From: Staphylotrichum longicolle | Lineage: Eukaryota > Ascomycota > Sordariomycetes > Sordariales > Chaetomiaceae | Assembly: GCA_019096155.1 (NCBI GenBank) | Contig: JAHCVI010000001.1 | Span: forward strand, 3,658,001-3,722,000 | Length of the DNA stretch: 64,000 nucleotides | Direction: 5' to 3' | Shown here: positions 42,426 to 52,901 of the stretch, in pieces | Numbering within the stretch: the first letter of the stretch is position 1 | Layout of the letters: every line of letters begins with the position of its first letter | Translations under genes and position numbers: made by a program | Notes under the pieces: model-generated | The model's database searches: none | What the model saw: only the letters and a program-made list of their open reading frames with translations | Told to the model about the DNA's origin: nothing

Positions 42426-44813
42426 TCACCCTATCCAAACCCTCCCCTTCCCCCGTCGGCTCCACTGGTGCCCTCCACCAACCCCTTCCCTCCTCTTCTC
42501 CTCCCACAGCATCCCCGTCAGCTGCTTGTACACGAACGCGTTCTGCTTGTTATACCGGATGCTATGATCCGAGTCGGTAAAGAACGTCACCTCGAGCTTC
42601 TCGGGCGAGATCCCGCCACCCATCAACAGCTCCCCCAGAACCGCCCCGTTCTGGAAATGCACGTTATCGTCCCCCGTCCCGTGCTGCACCAGGAACTTGC
42701 CCCGCAACCCCTTGAACCCCTCCACCTTCCTCACCGCCGACTTGTCATACCCGGCCGCATTCTCCTTCAACCCCTTCATGTACCGCTCGGTGTACATTGA
42801 ATCATAAAAGCGCCAATCACTGACTGGCGCGGTCGAGATCCCAAACGCTATCGCCGGATCCCCGACCTCGACCACCTTGGCCGCGAGATACCCGCCGTAG
42901 CTCCACCCCCAGATCCCCATGTGCTCCGAATCCACCCACGCGTACTGCTCCGCGAGCCACTTGGCCGCCCAGATCTGGTCCTGCGCCTCCAGCTCGCCGA
43001 GCCGGCCCGCCACGGCGGCGCGGAAGGCGCGCCCGCGGTATCCGGTTCCGCGGTTATCAACCGTGAGCGTGATGTACTCGAGCTCCGGGTCGGACGCGAT
43101 GTAAGCCTTCCAGTTGAGGGACTGGAACGACTTGGAGACCTCCTGGGCGCCGGGGCCGCCGTACGGGATGAGGAGGAGCGGGTACTTCTTGGTCGGGGAG
43201 AAGGAGGCGGGGAGGCGGAGCATGGCGCTGAGGCGGACGCTGGAGGGGTGCGGGAGGTCAAGGTAGGTGATGTTGGGGAGGCGGTAGGCCTGGAGGGCGG
43301 TGTGCAGGGCGGTGTTGGCGTTGATCGTGCGGATGGGTTTGGTGGGTGTCTTGACGGAGTAGAGTTCCTGGTAGGGGACGTCCGGGCCGGCGTAGCGGAG
43401 AATGTAGAAGCCGCCGCCGGCGGAGAAGGAGGCGGACCAGACGGCTGGGGTGGAGGGGTCAACGAGCGGGGTTTTGACGCCTGTGGCGTACGAGACGGAG
43501 AAGATGTGCCGTTCGGTCGGGTGGTGCTCGGTGGAGGTGTAGTAGATGAGTTGGCGGGCCGTGTCGACTTTGAGGATGGACACGACCTCCCAGGCGCCCG
43601 AGGTCAGCGTGATGTTGGAGCGGCCGTCGAGGGCGAAGAGGTAGAGGTGATTCCAGCCGGAGGCGTCAGACATGTCGAGGTAGTACCTGTCTTTCGGGTT
43701 GGTCTTGTCGGGCTTGTCATGGCCCTTGCCGCGCTCGTCTCGACCAGACTTGCGCTTGACCTGCCCGATGTACGTGATAGCTGCGTTGTTTTCGAGCCAG
43801 CCATCCGCTCCGTCCCGCTCTCGAGAGATGGTCGACTTCTTCCTCTCGACGTCGACTACCACGAGCTTTTCGCGATCCTGGACGCGGTTGAATGCCCGGT
43901 AGATGAGCCTGTCGTGGCCCTCCGTAACCCATGCGACCTCGCCAATGATCAGATCGTCTGCGGGCCAAGCGTCGACCGCCACCGGGGAGAGTGTTTTGGT
44001 CTTGACATCCAAAAGGTTCAGGGCCACGGTGGGATTCTTGGTTCCAACTTTGGGGTACCTGAGCTTGAGCTCACGCGGATATGGTGGCGCCACCTCCTGA
44101 TTATCCATGTAGTAGGGGATGGTGAAGGTCTCGACACCTGTCTCGTTGAAGCTCAGGAAGGCGATCTGCTCCCCATCTGGTGAGAACCAGAGGGCGTTGT
44201 TGGTGCCGAAGATCTCCTCCTCGTAAACCCAATCTGGAACGGCATTGAACATGTCTGGGCCGCCATCCTTGGTGATCTGGGTAATTTTCCCATCGTCCCA
44301 GAGAAACAAGTTGTTGCCCTGGACAAAGGCGATCTGAGAAGACGAGGCTGGGTTCCAGACCGCATACTGGATGTCGGTCTTGGCGTCTTTCACGAGAGGC
44401 TGCGTTTCTCCGGTTGCTACGTTTTGGATCAAGTAGTTGGCAAAGAACGAGTGGCGGTACTGCTTGGTGTAGTTGACTGCCCAGAGCACTTTTGAGTAGT
44501 CGGCCGAGATCTCGTAGTTGAAGTAGTCGGCTGGGATCTTGCTGGCCGACAAGAAGGTGGTTCTGTTCCCGCTGACCACATTCTCAAAGAGAAGCGACCC
44601 ATCTTCGGCCTCTGTGATGAAGTCGCCGTCGTGTTCGGAGTTGACCCACGTGACAGAAGTCGTTGACACCGAGAGGGCCCCGGGATTGGCGGTCGTGATG
44701 TTGTAGGTCAACAGCTTGGTGCCATTGCCGATGGGTTGATGAGGAAAACGAGGAGGATCAATGGCACCAGCCAACGCCGCAACCGCGCAGAGCGATAGGA
44801 GTCGTCGCATCAT
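42426..44813 (-). CDS. secreted dipeptidyl peptidase IV (S9B)
   Basis: A single exon of 795 aa. The start is the first of two ATGs (MMRRLLSLCAVAALAGAIDPP), which gives a clean signal peptide; the longer frame upstream lacks an ATG. The N-terminal beta-propeller region carries VPDWVYEEEIFG, the Glu-Glu motif that binds the substrate amino terminus in DPP IV. The alpha/beta-hydrolase domain has GIWGWSYGGYLA (Ser638), HGTGDDNVHFQN (Asp) and FTDSDHSIR (His). Many N-x-S/T sites are present. A charged linker insert (KRKSGRDERGKGHDK) lies in the propeller. It releases X-Pro and X-Ala dipeptides from extracellular proteins for nitrogen nutrition. The Arg/Gly-rich extreme C-terminus is longer than usual. 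Confidence 0.95.
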   Translation of the reverse strand: MMRRLLSLCAVAALAGAIDPPRFPHQPIGNGTKLLTYNITTANPGALSVSTTSVTWVNSEHDGDFITEAEDGSLLFENVVSGNRTTFLSASKIPADYFNYEISADYSKVLWAVNYTKQYRHSFFANYLIQNVATGETQPLVKDAKTDIQYAVWNPASSSQIAFVQGNNLFLWDDGKITQITKDGGPDMFNAVPDWVYEEEIFGTNNALWFSPDGEQIAFLSFNETGVETFTIPYYMDNQEVAPPYPRELKLRYPKVGTKNPTVALNLLDVKTKTLSPVAVDAWPADDLIIGEVAWVTEGHDRLIYRAFNRVQDREKLVVVDVERKKSTISRERDGADGWLENNAAITYIGQVKRKSGRDERGKGHDKPDKTNPKDRYYLDMSDASGWNHLYLFALDGRSNITLTSGAWEVVSILKVDTARQLIYYTSTEHHPTERHIFSVSYATGVKTPLVDPSTPAVWSASFSAGGGFYILRYAGPDVPYQELYSVKTPTKPIRTINANTALHTALQAYRLPNITYLDLPHPSSVRLSAMLRLPASFSPTKKYPLLLIPYGGPGAQEVSKSFQSLNWKAYIASDPELEYITLTVDNRGTGYRGRAFRAAVAGRLGELEAQDQIWAAKWLAEQYAWVDSEHMGIWGWSYGGYLAAKVVEVGDPAIAFGISTAPVSDWRFYDSMYTERYMKGLKENAAGYDKSAVRKVEGFKGLRGKFLVQHGTGDDNVHFQNGAVLGELLMGGGISPEKLEVTFFTDSDHSIRYNKQNAFVYKQLTGMLWEEKRREGVGGGHQWSRRGKGRVWIG

Positions 44814-46019
44814 GACCGTCCTCCCTGGCTGGGTGGGAGGTTGTGAGGGGAAGTGACGCGTGGTGACACGATTGCGACACGGGTTCACCACGCAACTTTA
44901 ATTATCCCATCTCAATCTCCTGCCCGTTTAAAGAACCGGCCATTCACCCGGGATTGCAGGTCCAAGAAGTACCCTGCCATCTGCAGTGATACCGGACTTC
45001 CTGAAGCGGAAGGTGGTGATTTTCTGCCAAGAAGCCGAGGTGCAACCTACCAGGGAGTTTGGGCACGCAATTCTCGACTCCTCGGCGTGCATGGCGATCT
45101 GCTTGGCTCTGCTTTTCTTATCCAAAGAAGAAGGTCTTGGATGATTTTGTAGCCCTCGTTCAGGGTGCACTGCTGCCTTGACAAACGGTGGGAGTGGACT
45201 AAGGGGGAGGACTGTGATTTTGGTAGTGGAGTTCAAAGCTGAAATGGTCAGGAAACACAACAAAGATAGAGGGGTAGAAAGAATAACGAGAAGAGGTGAG
45301 AAGAAAAGAAAAACAAATATGAGAAGAGGTAAGAAGAAAGAGAAGAAAAAAAAAAAAACGAGAAGAGGTGAGAAAGAAGAAGAGGAAGAGAAGAGAAAGA
45401 GAAAGAGAAAGAGAAAGAGAAAGAGAAAGAGAAAGAAAAAGAAAAAGAAAAAGAAAAAGAAAACGAAAAAATAGAAATGAAAGGGAAAGGGAGAAGAATA
45501 GATAAAATAATAGAAGTTATACATTGAAGAAAGAAGTCAAGAGAAAAGCAACTATCGAGTGAAGACTAGAAAGACGAGAAACGAGATGAGGAAGAAGACA
45601 ACAAACTGAAATTGAGATCCTTTGTCTCATCGTAAAAGAAGGGAGCTTTTGTCCGAAAATACAAAGTCCTTGAGGAAAGATGCAGCTGACCTTGGTGTGA
45701 CTCTGTTCATCTGATTTAATTAACAAGGTTCACTGACAGAGAGTGCCGTCAAACCATTAGCGACGTTGGAAGGTGGTGATATAGGTTGCACGAACCAAGT
45801 TCATTTGGTGCACAGTATCTATGTTGCCGGCCGGTTCCAAGAGTGTGAGCTTCTTGCCTGGCCTGTTGGCGTCTTTGCGTGTTGCCTGGCAGGTGGGGCA
45901 AATTTGGAAATGCGCGCCACACCAAATCACATGGCTACGCGTCCCACCTTAGGCAATTGACGCGACTGTTCGCGAAGACCAAAAATCGCGGCGGAACTAA
46001 GCTCACTGCGGCACGTGCC
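44814..46019. other. intergenic with purine tract
   Basis: This stretch holds a long GA/GAAA tract (45265-45495) and no supported gene. The helicase frame extends upstream of its ATG without another ATG. Confidence 0.55.
45265..45495. repeat. long purine-rich GA/GAAA low-complexity tract
   Basis: About 230 bp almost devoid of pyrimidines on the plus strand, with GAGAAA repeats changing to GAAAAA repeats. Confidence 0.9.
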
Positions 46020-48311
46020 ATGGACGACTCGGAATTTGGAACTGGATGGACGTGGGATTACTGTATGGATGAAAATGGGCCATTACCACATACGGTAGGC
46101 GCCTCCCTTTCAGCACAAAAGCTGTCGCCCACCTCGAATGCTCCAAAAACAGTATGGACAACCACGAAGGGACTCCCCGCGTCACCACTCCGGAAAAGGA
46201 GGAGCACCACAGACCTCAAGGGGGAATCGCCAAATGCCAAACGACAAGGCTCTGATGGAATAAAACGTGCCAAAACAGAAGTCATAATCCTCAGTGATGA
46301 TGACGACGACAACGACGACAACAGCGACGATTACGACAGTCACGCCATGGATAACCTGAAACCGATCAATACTCCTATCAAGCACGCGCCAACAGCGGAA
46401 CCAAATCTCCCAGACCCGACAATAGCGCACTCGACGCTTGCTGACCATCTGGGACGCCCTCTTTCCGAGGCCGCCATTGCTGTTGCCCGGGAGTACTGGG
46501 ACTGTCAACGGAAGCTCGACTCCTGTCCCTTTGACGACAAGGACGCACAGGGTTCTGCACTGCCCTTTGACCTTTTGCTCGAGCTTGCCTGGCACCGCCG
46601 CGTCTACACGCAACTCGTTCTCGGCCTGACGAAACTCGAAGCCGGAACAAGGACATACGAACCTCCATATGCCGAGTCACTACCAGAAGTGCTGTTTCCC
46701 GATGGCGGTCAAGCGCCCGACGCTGCAGCTATCTCGGCCGGGCCTAATGCCCCAGCAACAGCCCCACGCAGCGAGCCAGTTTTGTGTCCGGAGCAGCTGG
46801 AGCTGGTTGAGCTCGCCGCCAGCGGGCGCAACATTTTCTACACGGGGTCAGCTGGCTGTGGCAAGTCAACGGTTCTGCATGCCATCAGGAAACGTCTCCG
46901 GAACATGGGAAAAACGGTCCGCGTTATGGCTCCGACGGGTAAGGTTGCCCTAGCCATCAACGGCACGACAACATGGACGTTCGCCGGCTGGACCCCCGAC
47001 CATCACAAGCGGAAACTGGAGCTTCTGGAGAGAGCGGCCCGCGGCAGAACAACCCGCAAGCGCTTCATTGAAACCGATACCATCATTATCGACGAGATCA
47101 GCATGGTGGAGAACCTGCACTTTGAGCGGCTGAACGCAGTCATGAAGGTCGGCCGCTCCAGTGATTCTCCGTTTGGCGGCGTCCAAGTCATCGTTACTGG
47201 CGACTTCTGCCAGCTACCACCAGTGAAGCCGTTCCAGCACTGCATCAAATGTGGTAACGACCTCAAATCAGAGGATGAAGACGACGACACGATCCATACT
47301 TGCCCCAAGTGCAAGAGGAAATACAAGGACAGCGACAAGTGGGCATTCCGCAGCGCCGCCTGGGCCGAGTGCAACTTTGTCCACGTCCACCTCAAATCCA
47401 TCCACCGCCAGAGCGACGGGCAGTTCATCTCGATGCTCCAAAAGTGCCGCCTCGGCCTCCCCTTCAACCAAGAAGAAGTCGACATCCTCATGACCCACCG
47501 CTCCGTCACCGCCAACGCAGTGAAGCTCTTCTCCACCCGCGAAGAGGTGCGTCGCACCAACGAAGAGGCCTTTGCGCGCCTCAAGACCCCGCCCCACCCC
47601 TACCGCTGCTTCGACCGGTTCCTCTGGGACCAAGAACGTCACCCGCATCTCGAATACAAAGGCCAAAAAAACCCCGACGGCTCCCTCCGCGGCCTCGACG
47701 ACCACCGCTTTGAGCGGCGCATCGAGCTCAAGATCGGCATGCTGGTCGTGCTGCTCGTCAACCTCGACCTGTCCTCGGGCCTCTGCAACGGCAGCCAGGG
47801 CATCATCGCCGGCTTCGAGCCCTACGACCCGCAGAAGCTGCCCAAGAAGGTCGAGCACGGGAACGGCGACGGCATCGTCGGCACATACGCGACCATCAAG
47901 GAGGCGCACATCAAGCAGTTCGCCGAGCAGCAGCTGAAGGACCCGCAGGGCCGCGAGAGAAAGCTGTTCTGGCCGGTCGTGCGCTTCCTGAACGGCACCA
48001 CCCGCGCGATCCTGCCGGAGTGCCAGGTCCACGAACTGGGGGACAAGGAGCCGTACTCGCTGCTCTGCCGGACGCAGGTTCCGCTGGCTGCCGCGTGGGC
48101 GCTGAGTATTCACAAGTCGCAGGGCATGACGCTGGACCGTGTCGTGGTGAATGTGACCAGGGCTTTTGAAGAAGGACAGGTTTACGTGGCGTTGTCGCGG
48201 GCGACATCGCTTCAGGGGTTGAAGGTGGAGGGTGACGCGCAGGGGCTGGCGGTGGGGAAGGGGGGGAATGAGCAGGTGAGGCAGTTTTTGAAGGAGAAGT
48301 TTGGGATGTGA
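46020..48311 (+). CDS. PIF1-like ATP-dependent DNA helicase
   Basis: A single exon of 763 aa starting MDDSEFGTGWTWDY. The first 270 residues are a low-complexity, partly acidic region (LSDDDDDNDDN) with basic patches suited to nuclear import. Helicase motifs follow in SF1B order: Walker A GSAGCGKST, then APTGKVALAI (Ia), IIIDEISMV (Walker B), VTGDFCQLPPV (III), and near the end SIHKSQGMTLD (V) and GQVYVALSRATSLQGLKV (VI and PIF1 signature). Between motifs III and IV there is a zinc-ribbon-like insert, CIKCGN about 20 residues before CPKCKRKYK, which is uncommon. It unwinds 5'-3' at G-quadruplexes, telomeres or mitochondrial DNA in relatives. No second in-frame ATG for a mitochondrial form is seen. 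Confidence 0.93.
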   Translation: MDDSEFGTGWTWDYCMDENGPLPHTVGASLSAQKLSPTSNAPKTVWTTTKGLPASPLRKRRSTTDLKGESPNAKRQGSDGIKRAKTEVIILSDDDDDNDDNSDDYDSHAMDNLKPINTPIKHAPTAEPNLPDPTIAHSTLADHLGRPLSEAAIAVAREYWDCQRKLDSCPFDDKDAQGSALPFDLLLELAWHRRVYTQLVLGLTKLEAGTRTYEPPYAESLPEVLFPDGGQAPDAAAISAGPNAPATAPRSEPVLCPEQLELVELAASGRNIFYTGSAGCGKSTVLHAIRKRLRNMGKTVRVMAPTGKVALAINGTTTWTFAGWTPDHHKRKLELLERAARGRTTRKRFIETDTIIIDEISMVENLHFERLNAVMKVGRSSDSPFGGVQVIVTGDFCQLPPVKPFQHCIKCGNDLKSEDEDDDTIHTCPKCKRKYKDSDKWAFRSAAWAECNFVHVHLKSIHRQSDGQFISMLQKCRLGLPFNQEEVDILMTHRSVTANAVKLFSTREEVRRTNEEAFARLKTPPHPYRCFDRFLWDQERHPHLEYKGQKNPDGSLRGLDDHRFERRIELKIGMLVVLLVNLDLSSGLCNGSQGIIAGFEPYDPQKLPKKVEHGNGDGIVGTYATIKEAHIKQFAEQQLKDPQGRERKLFWPVVRFLNGTTRAILPECQVHELGDKEPYSLLCRTQVPLAAAWALSIHKSQGMTLDRVVVNVTRAFEEGQVYVALSRATSLQGLKVEGDAQGLAVGKGGNEQVRQFLKEKFGM

Positions 48312-48451
48312 TGGGTTTGGTTGACGGCTGGTTGGACAAGCAGGCAGACAGGGCAGGCTACCTACAGATGCCATGACTTTCACTTTGTAGTGAGGAGTTT
48401 GGATGGTGTGTGAAGAAGCCCAAGTGAGAACGTTGCTTTGGCAGAATACGC

Positions 48452-49426
48452 TTATGTACAGGGCGACCCCGGTCCTTTTTCGTAGAGGTCTGCTTTCCAG
48501 CCATAACCACGAGGAGGGATGATGTCGGACAAGTCGACAAGCACTCCGCTTTTCCAGTTCTTTGATAGGGGTGAAAAGGTGCGGCTGAAGCCGGCAAGCC
48601 AAAAGAAGTCCAACGCTTTCTGCACGGTGTCTGGGTCGCTTTCGCCTTCCTCGACAAACTCGTAGACAATGGCGATGTATTCCCGGTCAAATGCTAGGTG
48701 CCGTTTGATCATATCCACCTGGACTGGGGGTGGTCGGAGAGACCAGTCGAGTTCCCGCAACACGTGGCCAGGGATTGTCAGCCAGCCGTAGCATCGCTTC
48801 ATACGTGGGATGGTCGATACTTGGTGGAATCTTGGGGGCATCACTGATGCGTGATCGGCTCGGGCCGGCTGCGCTAGACGTGCCTCATCAGAGAAAGCGG
48901 CGAGGTTGGCGACCGCGTCGTCCCAAGTTGTCGGCTTGGCGTTGACCAGGACAGCGCGAGAGGCTGCGGCTTCCTGCTCTCCTGCCGTTTGGATCATCTG
49001 GAGGAGGGCGGCATTCTGGCATTCGCGCTGTGGGGCATAGTAAGTCGGGAAGTCGACAGGCTCGGCATCCCAGAACTGTACGTAAGCGATGGTTCGTGAG
49101 CGAAGCTCTCTTTTCTTGACTCTTGGGGGTGGGATAACCGATAAACCACTTACCACCTTCAACGCAAACGGCCCCTTGGCTCCAAAGCTGACCTTCCAAA
49201 CATAGCCATCTATCCCGCCATCAACGCGGGCCTCCCAGATCATGCTGTCAAGAGTGAAAGGGCAGCGGCGCAAACGGGGCATCTTAAAGTCTGTCGCGGT
49301 CGTCCCCGGCGGCCCCACCATCGGCGTGTCGTCGCGGAATGCGATCTGTGCTGCATCCAGCCAAGGCCGTCGGCGTCGTACCCTTCGCTGCGAGGCCACC
49401 CGCGACTCAACGTAATCCGACGACAT
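48452..49426 (-). CDS. fungal protein-kinase-like-fold protein, 298 aa
   Basis: Two exons (49426-49154, 49075-48452). The 78-nt intron (GTAAGT...TACAG) is a multiple of three and has no stop, so an unspliced frame also exists; splicing is preferred because it joins KGPFALKV directly to FWDAEP, a typical continuity in this family. The features resemble divergent kinase-like fungal proteins: IWEARVDGGIDGYVWKVSFGAKGPFALKV (glycine-rich loop position and the AxK-type strand), QRECQNAALLQMI (alphaC-like helix), AFDREYIAIVYEFVEE (hinge) and a degenerate C-lobe. No HRD or DFG motif is seen, so it is probably not an active kinase. These genes are numerous and uncharacterised in Sordariomycetes. Confidence 0.8.
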   Translation of the reverse strand: MSSDYVESRVASQRRVRRRRPWLDAAQIAFRDDTPMVGPPGTTATDFKMPRLRRCPFTLDSMIWEARVDGGIDGYVWKVSFGAKGPFALKVVSGLSVIPPPRVKKRELRSRTIAYVQFWDAEPVDFPTYYAPQRECQNAALLQMIQTAGEQEAAASRAVLVNAKPTTWDDAVANLAAFSDEARLAQPARADHASVMPPRFHQVSTIPRMKRCYGWLTIPGHVLRELDWSLRPPPVQVDMIKRHLAFDREYIAIVYEFVEEGESDPDTVQKALDFFWLAGFSRTFSPLSKNWKSGVLVDLSDIIPPRGYGWKADLYEKGPGSPCT

Positions 49427-50116
49427 GAGGGACAATTGAGAAAGTTGAGTTGGTCGAGGGCGCAGTAGCAAGCGTGAGCCCGTCTCGCCAAAGCAATACG
49501 GTTTGAAGCGTTGTCGTGAAGCGTTGTCGTGAAAAGGAAACCGCTGCAGGGGCACCTGCGACTGCAGCACTGCAGGATGCATGCTGCCCCACACCTGTTC
49601 AGAGAACCAAAGTCTCAACCCAATCTGGAGAAAACACATAGTGCAGGGTGTCATCGAGGCCGAGCTCTAAGACACCAAGCCCGAGGAAATGAGCGAGTTA
49701 CCACAAGGGAGGGGTGGTAAACGAATTTTGGTGGATACCAAGGTCATCGGAAGGGAGAATGCTTCCTTTTCCAAGCACTTGCCTGAGCCTGGGCAGCTGT
49801 GTTGTAGAGTGTTTTTGATGAATTCTCCTTGTTCATTATCCTGTGCTTACTCCTTCACACTCTGGCTTCTCTCCTTTCTTGTTCTCCCTTCAAATGCCTT
49901 TCAGCTGGGAGGTTGTCTGCAGAGGATGAATGGGGACCTTGTTGCGGGCTGAACCGCGCCCCACCACTTGTGCAGCGTAAAAAGGAAGTTCTGAGCGAGG
50001 TGACGATGGCATCCTTCATCAGTTATATAACATCTGTATACACGGATAACTCTTTCTGCGGTCTGCGATTGCCGGTTGGTCTGGGGTTTGGGCAACAGTC
50101 GTAAACCACGCAAGCC
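49427..50116. other. intergenic, no supported gene
   Basis: No frame with convincing features; likely the upstream region of the kinase-like gene and the 3' flank of the F-box gene. Confidence 0.55.
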
Positions 50117-51613
50117 TCAGTCCGACTCCTCAACCAAACCCTGGTCAGAAACGACCCAGATCTTGTCGCCCTCTGCGACCAGCAGATCTACCCCTGCCTC
50201 TCTGATTTTACTCGCGTTGATGTCCGACGTATCTGACAGGAGTCGAGCCTCTACTCGCTCCAAAACCGTTCTTGTGTAGCACCACGGAGCGGACTGTGCA
50301 TATGTTTGGAACTTGATCATCGATAGTCGCGGCCTGAGCAATCAACGTCGTTGCGTTAGTAATCGTGTCAACAACTGATACTTATAATCCAAACGAGGAG
50401 CGGCACCTAGGATAGGCGAGGGAAAGCTTGATGAAGGAGCGAGGAACCTGCACTTACCACAACATCAAATCCAGAACTGCGTGAGCAATGCTCTCAAGTT
50501 CCTCGGAAGAAACCTCCTTTACGTCGATAAGCAGTATGCCTTCCAGGGCCGGACAGTCCTGGAGGAGACCAACAAGCCCCCCTTGTCCATCGCTGCGAGG
50601 TGTGATGGCCTGTGGGTCACCGCCACTTGCCGGAGGGCTGGAAACCCCCTTAGGCTTATCAACGGCGGGAAATGCACCTCATCTTCATCTTCAATGACGT
50701 AATCGACAAGCCTGGCAAGCGGCTCCAAGTGGAGGTGTTGTAGCTGAGCGCTGCACGGCTTCAAGCAGTCCAGGATCTGCGCAGCCGAAAAAGGGCGCCA
50801 GGCTGGTTCGTCGAAGCCTTTGAAGTGGGCAAACTTGAAGTACGTGAGGTTAACGCATGGCTGCGTGAGGAGACGCAAGCCCTGGTAGCCGAGATGACTA
50901 TCTTCCAGGCAGAGGGTGGTGAGATTGGTCAGGCTCACGGCCAGTGAGCTGCCGCCCGTCGCAGCGTCAATGTGGAGGGACTGGAGATTGGGTGCAGCAT
51001 TAAGGAGGCCGTTTAGCTTGTCTAGGTTGATCTTGGCCTTTTTGGATGGCGGCTTGAAGGTTAGAGTTGTCAACTTCGACAAGGTACAGGCGCTCCGCTG
51101 CCTCACTCGGTTGTTGACCTCTTGGAGCAGTGAATCCGTATTGCCCGAGCTCTCGTAGAAGTGGCTTATCTCCAGCGTTTCCAGGTTCTGAGCGAGGCAA
51201 ATCACTGCCATGATGGCGAGATCGACGTTGCCGAATCTTTTCGGCTCGAAAGCGTGGATGCCAAAGAGAGGTTGCACAATCTCATCCAACACCTCGCGGT
51301 CGGATTTGGTGTAATAACGATCCTTGTATATGCGTCTGATGTTTATCGATTGGATGTGCTCGCACCGCGCTGGACAGGTTACGAGCGAACGCGCACACCT
51401 CGCCAGCATCGGATACAAGGGAAGGGAAAGGTGGATGTGGCGATAGAGAACCGGGGTGACGACGATGAAGAGGGCGCGGCAGGTCCGTCCCAGGCGCGAG
51501 AGGCCCTCCAGGCTGGAGGAACTGTACGTAAGGTTGCTGGCAATTTCTGTGAGAATTTCCAGTGGCATCGCCAGCAAATGACATGGCCCCCGCTGCTGCC
51601 CTGCAGATGCCAT
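50117..51613 (-). CDS. F-box/LRR-like protein with apparent frameshift
   Basis: The first exon runs 51613-50458 and the second 50333-50117, with a 124-nt intron in phase 2. The N-terminus holds an F-box (LLAMPLEILTEIASNLTYSSSSLEGLSRLGRTCRALF), the Skp1-binding module of SCF ubiquitin ligases. Leucine-rich repeat-like segments follow (LETLEISHFYES, LTTLTFKPPS, LTTLCLEDSHLG, LQHLHLEPLARL). Near 50590 the frame changes at a run of six G: upstream reads PSHLAAMDKGG, downstream coding continues one frame over as PALEGILLIDVKEVSSEEL. One inserted G would join them, so a homopolymer miscount is likely, though a real truncation at 377 codons is possible. The C-terminus ends VSDQGLVEESD. The substrate is unknown. 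A 50-bp tandem repeat lies just 5' of the start. Confidence 0.8.
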
Positions 51614-51642
51614 GGCGATAACGACCAAAGGAGGCCGGCAAA

Positions 51643-51791
51643 GAAAATACAACGCCGCCTAAGCAGGCGCTGTTCGACCGAAGCCGAAAAATAAATACAA
51701 CGCCGCAAAGCGGACGTTGTCCAACCGAAGTTGGAAAAAAGAAATATAGCGCCGCAAAGCGGACGCCGTCCAACCGAAGCTGGAGAAGAAG
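51643..51791. repeat. three-copy tandem repeat, unit about 50 bp
   Basis: Three imperfect units begin near 51643, 51693 and 51742. Each contains AACGCCGC, a GCGGACG-type segment and CAACCGAAG followed by an A-rich end. Units 2 and 3 are the most alike and carry a short self-complementary CGCCGCAAAGCGG core. The array sits about 30-180 bp upstream of the F-box start codon. Confidence 0.85.
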
Positions 51792-52583
51792 CGTAGGTCG
51801 GCGGTGATGCTGCCACAGGCGGGCAGCGGAGCGGCGAGCGGACTTGATGCAGTAATGTTCTGATTAATCCGTTAAATAAAAAATTCCAGTTCATTTTAGA
51901 AGTCGAGAGGCACAGTTGTGTGGGTACTGCTTACCTTGGGAGAAAAACCGAGTGTGGGATCGGTCGGTAGGTTGGTCGTTTCGTGGAAGTGGAAGAGTCA
52001 AGTTGGGATTTGGGTTGTTTTCCTCTCGAAGTCACTGACCTTTCCAAGTTTCAAAAGGGAAAAAGTGGGACCCGAGCCCTTTCTTTTTCTTTGTATTTTC
52101 ATTTTCGATCTCTTCCTCTTCCTCTTCCTCCTTTCGTTTATTTGTCTTACCTTTCAAGTCAAGATTATATTTAGGTGCATTCGACATGTCAAGAATCGGT
52201 TCTTCCTAGAACACCCAGCTCTAGGACAGCAGGGTGAAAGACTCCCCTTTCCTGGCGAGAGACCGGACTTTCAGTTCTAAGCAGACCTCGACCTGGGCTG
52301 CTTTCTGAGTTGAGTGCACATGTGGGTTCTTGGAGTTTACTTTAAACATGACCTAATTGGTCTAATTGTTCCCACAGTGATGTCCTACCTAGTCGTGCCT
52401 GGAATATGTTCACTCCAGGATCGTCAGTAGGAGGAAAAAGTTTCCCAAGTCGCTCACAAGACCCCCTCTCGGCGATTCTCGCTTCCCGCCAGTCTACGCA
52501 AAACACACAGTTGAAAGAACACAACACGTTGTTCAGCCCATCCGATGATACTCTCTCTCCGAATTGCAACGTCTCAATACGAG
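51792..52583. other. intergenic, no supported gene
   Basis: A pyrimidine-rich segment (about 52080-52140) and small frames only. Confidence 0.5.
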
Positions 52584-52901
52584 TTAGTCCCCTTGATCGT
52601 CAACAGCGAGCAGCTCCCTCATCTTCACCGCCGTGTCGGATTTCAAGTTTGACACAATATGAAGCGATGTCTCCCCGATGTCGCCGTCACGGACTGCGAG
52701 ATGCAGTGGCCTCAGGTAGCCGGCGGGGGGCTTACCGTTGGAATCGGCGCCCCGGGTAAGGAGGATGCCCAAACATCTGAGGTATTGGGCTGTGTTGGCT
52801 CGATACTCGGCTTGAAGTAATTTGAAGGGAAGACAAACAGATATTAAGTTGGGGCTGGTTTGGAATCGATGATATTCACGGGGCAGAAGCTCCGAAGACA
52901 A
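52584..52901 (-). pseudogene. ankyrin-repeat fragment
   Basis: The frame includes LGILLTRGADSNGKPPAGY, then LRPLHLAVRDGDIGETSLHI, which resembles one and a half ankyrin repeats (LLxxGADxN, PLHLAVxxG). It then meets a stop soon after KMRELLAVDDQGD. The full repeat domain and any partner domain are missing on both sides, so it is treated as a remnant. Confidence 0.45.

Noticed and set aside
42921..44183. Plus-strand 420-codon ORF opposite DPP IV
   Set aside because: Antisense shadow of a GC-rich coding exon; the minus frame has the full DPP IV motif set.
47268..48602. Minus-strand 444-codon ORF opposite the PIF1-like helicase
   Set aside because: Antisense shadow of a GC-rich exon with no recognisable features.
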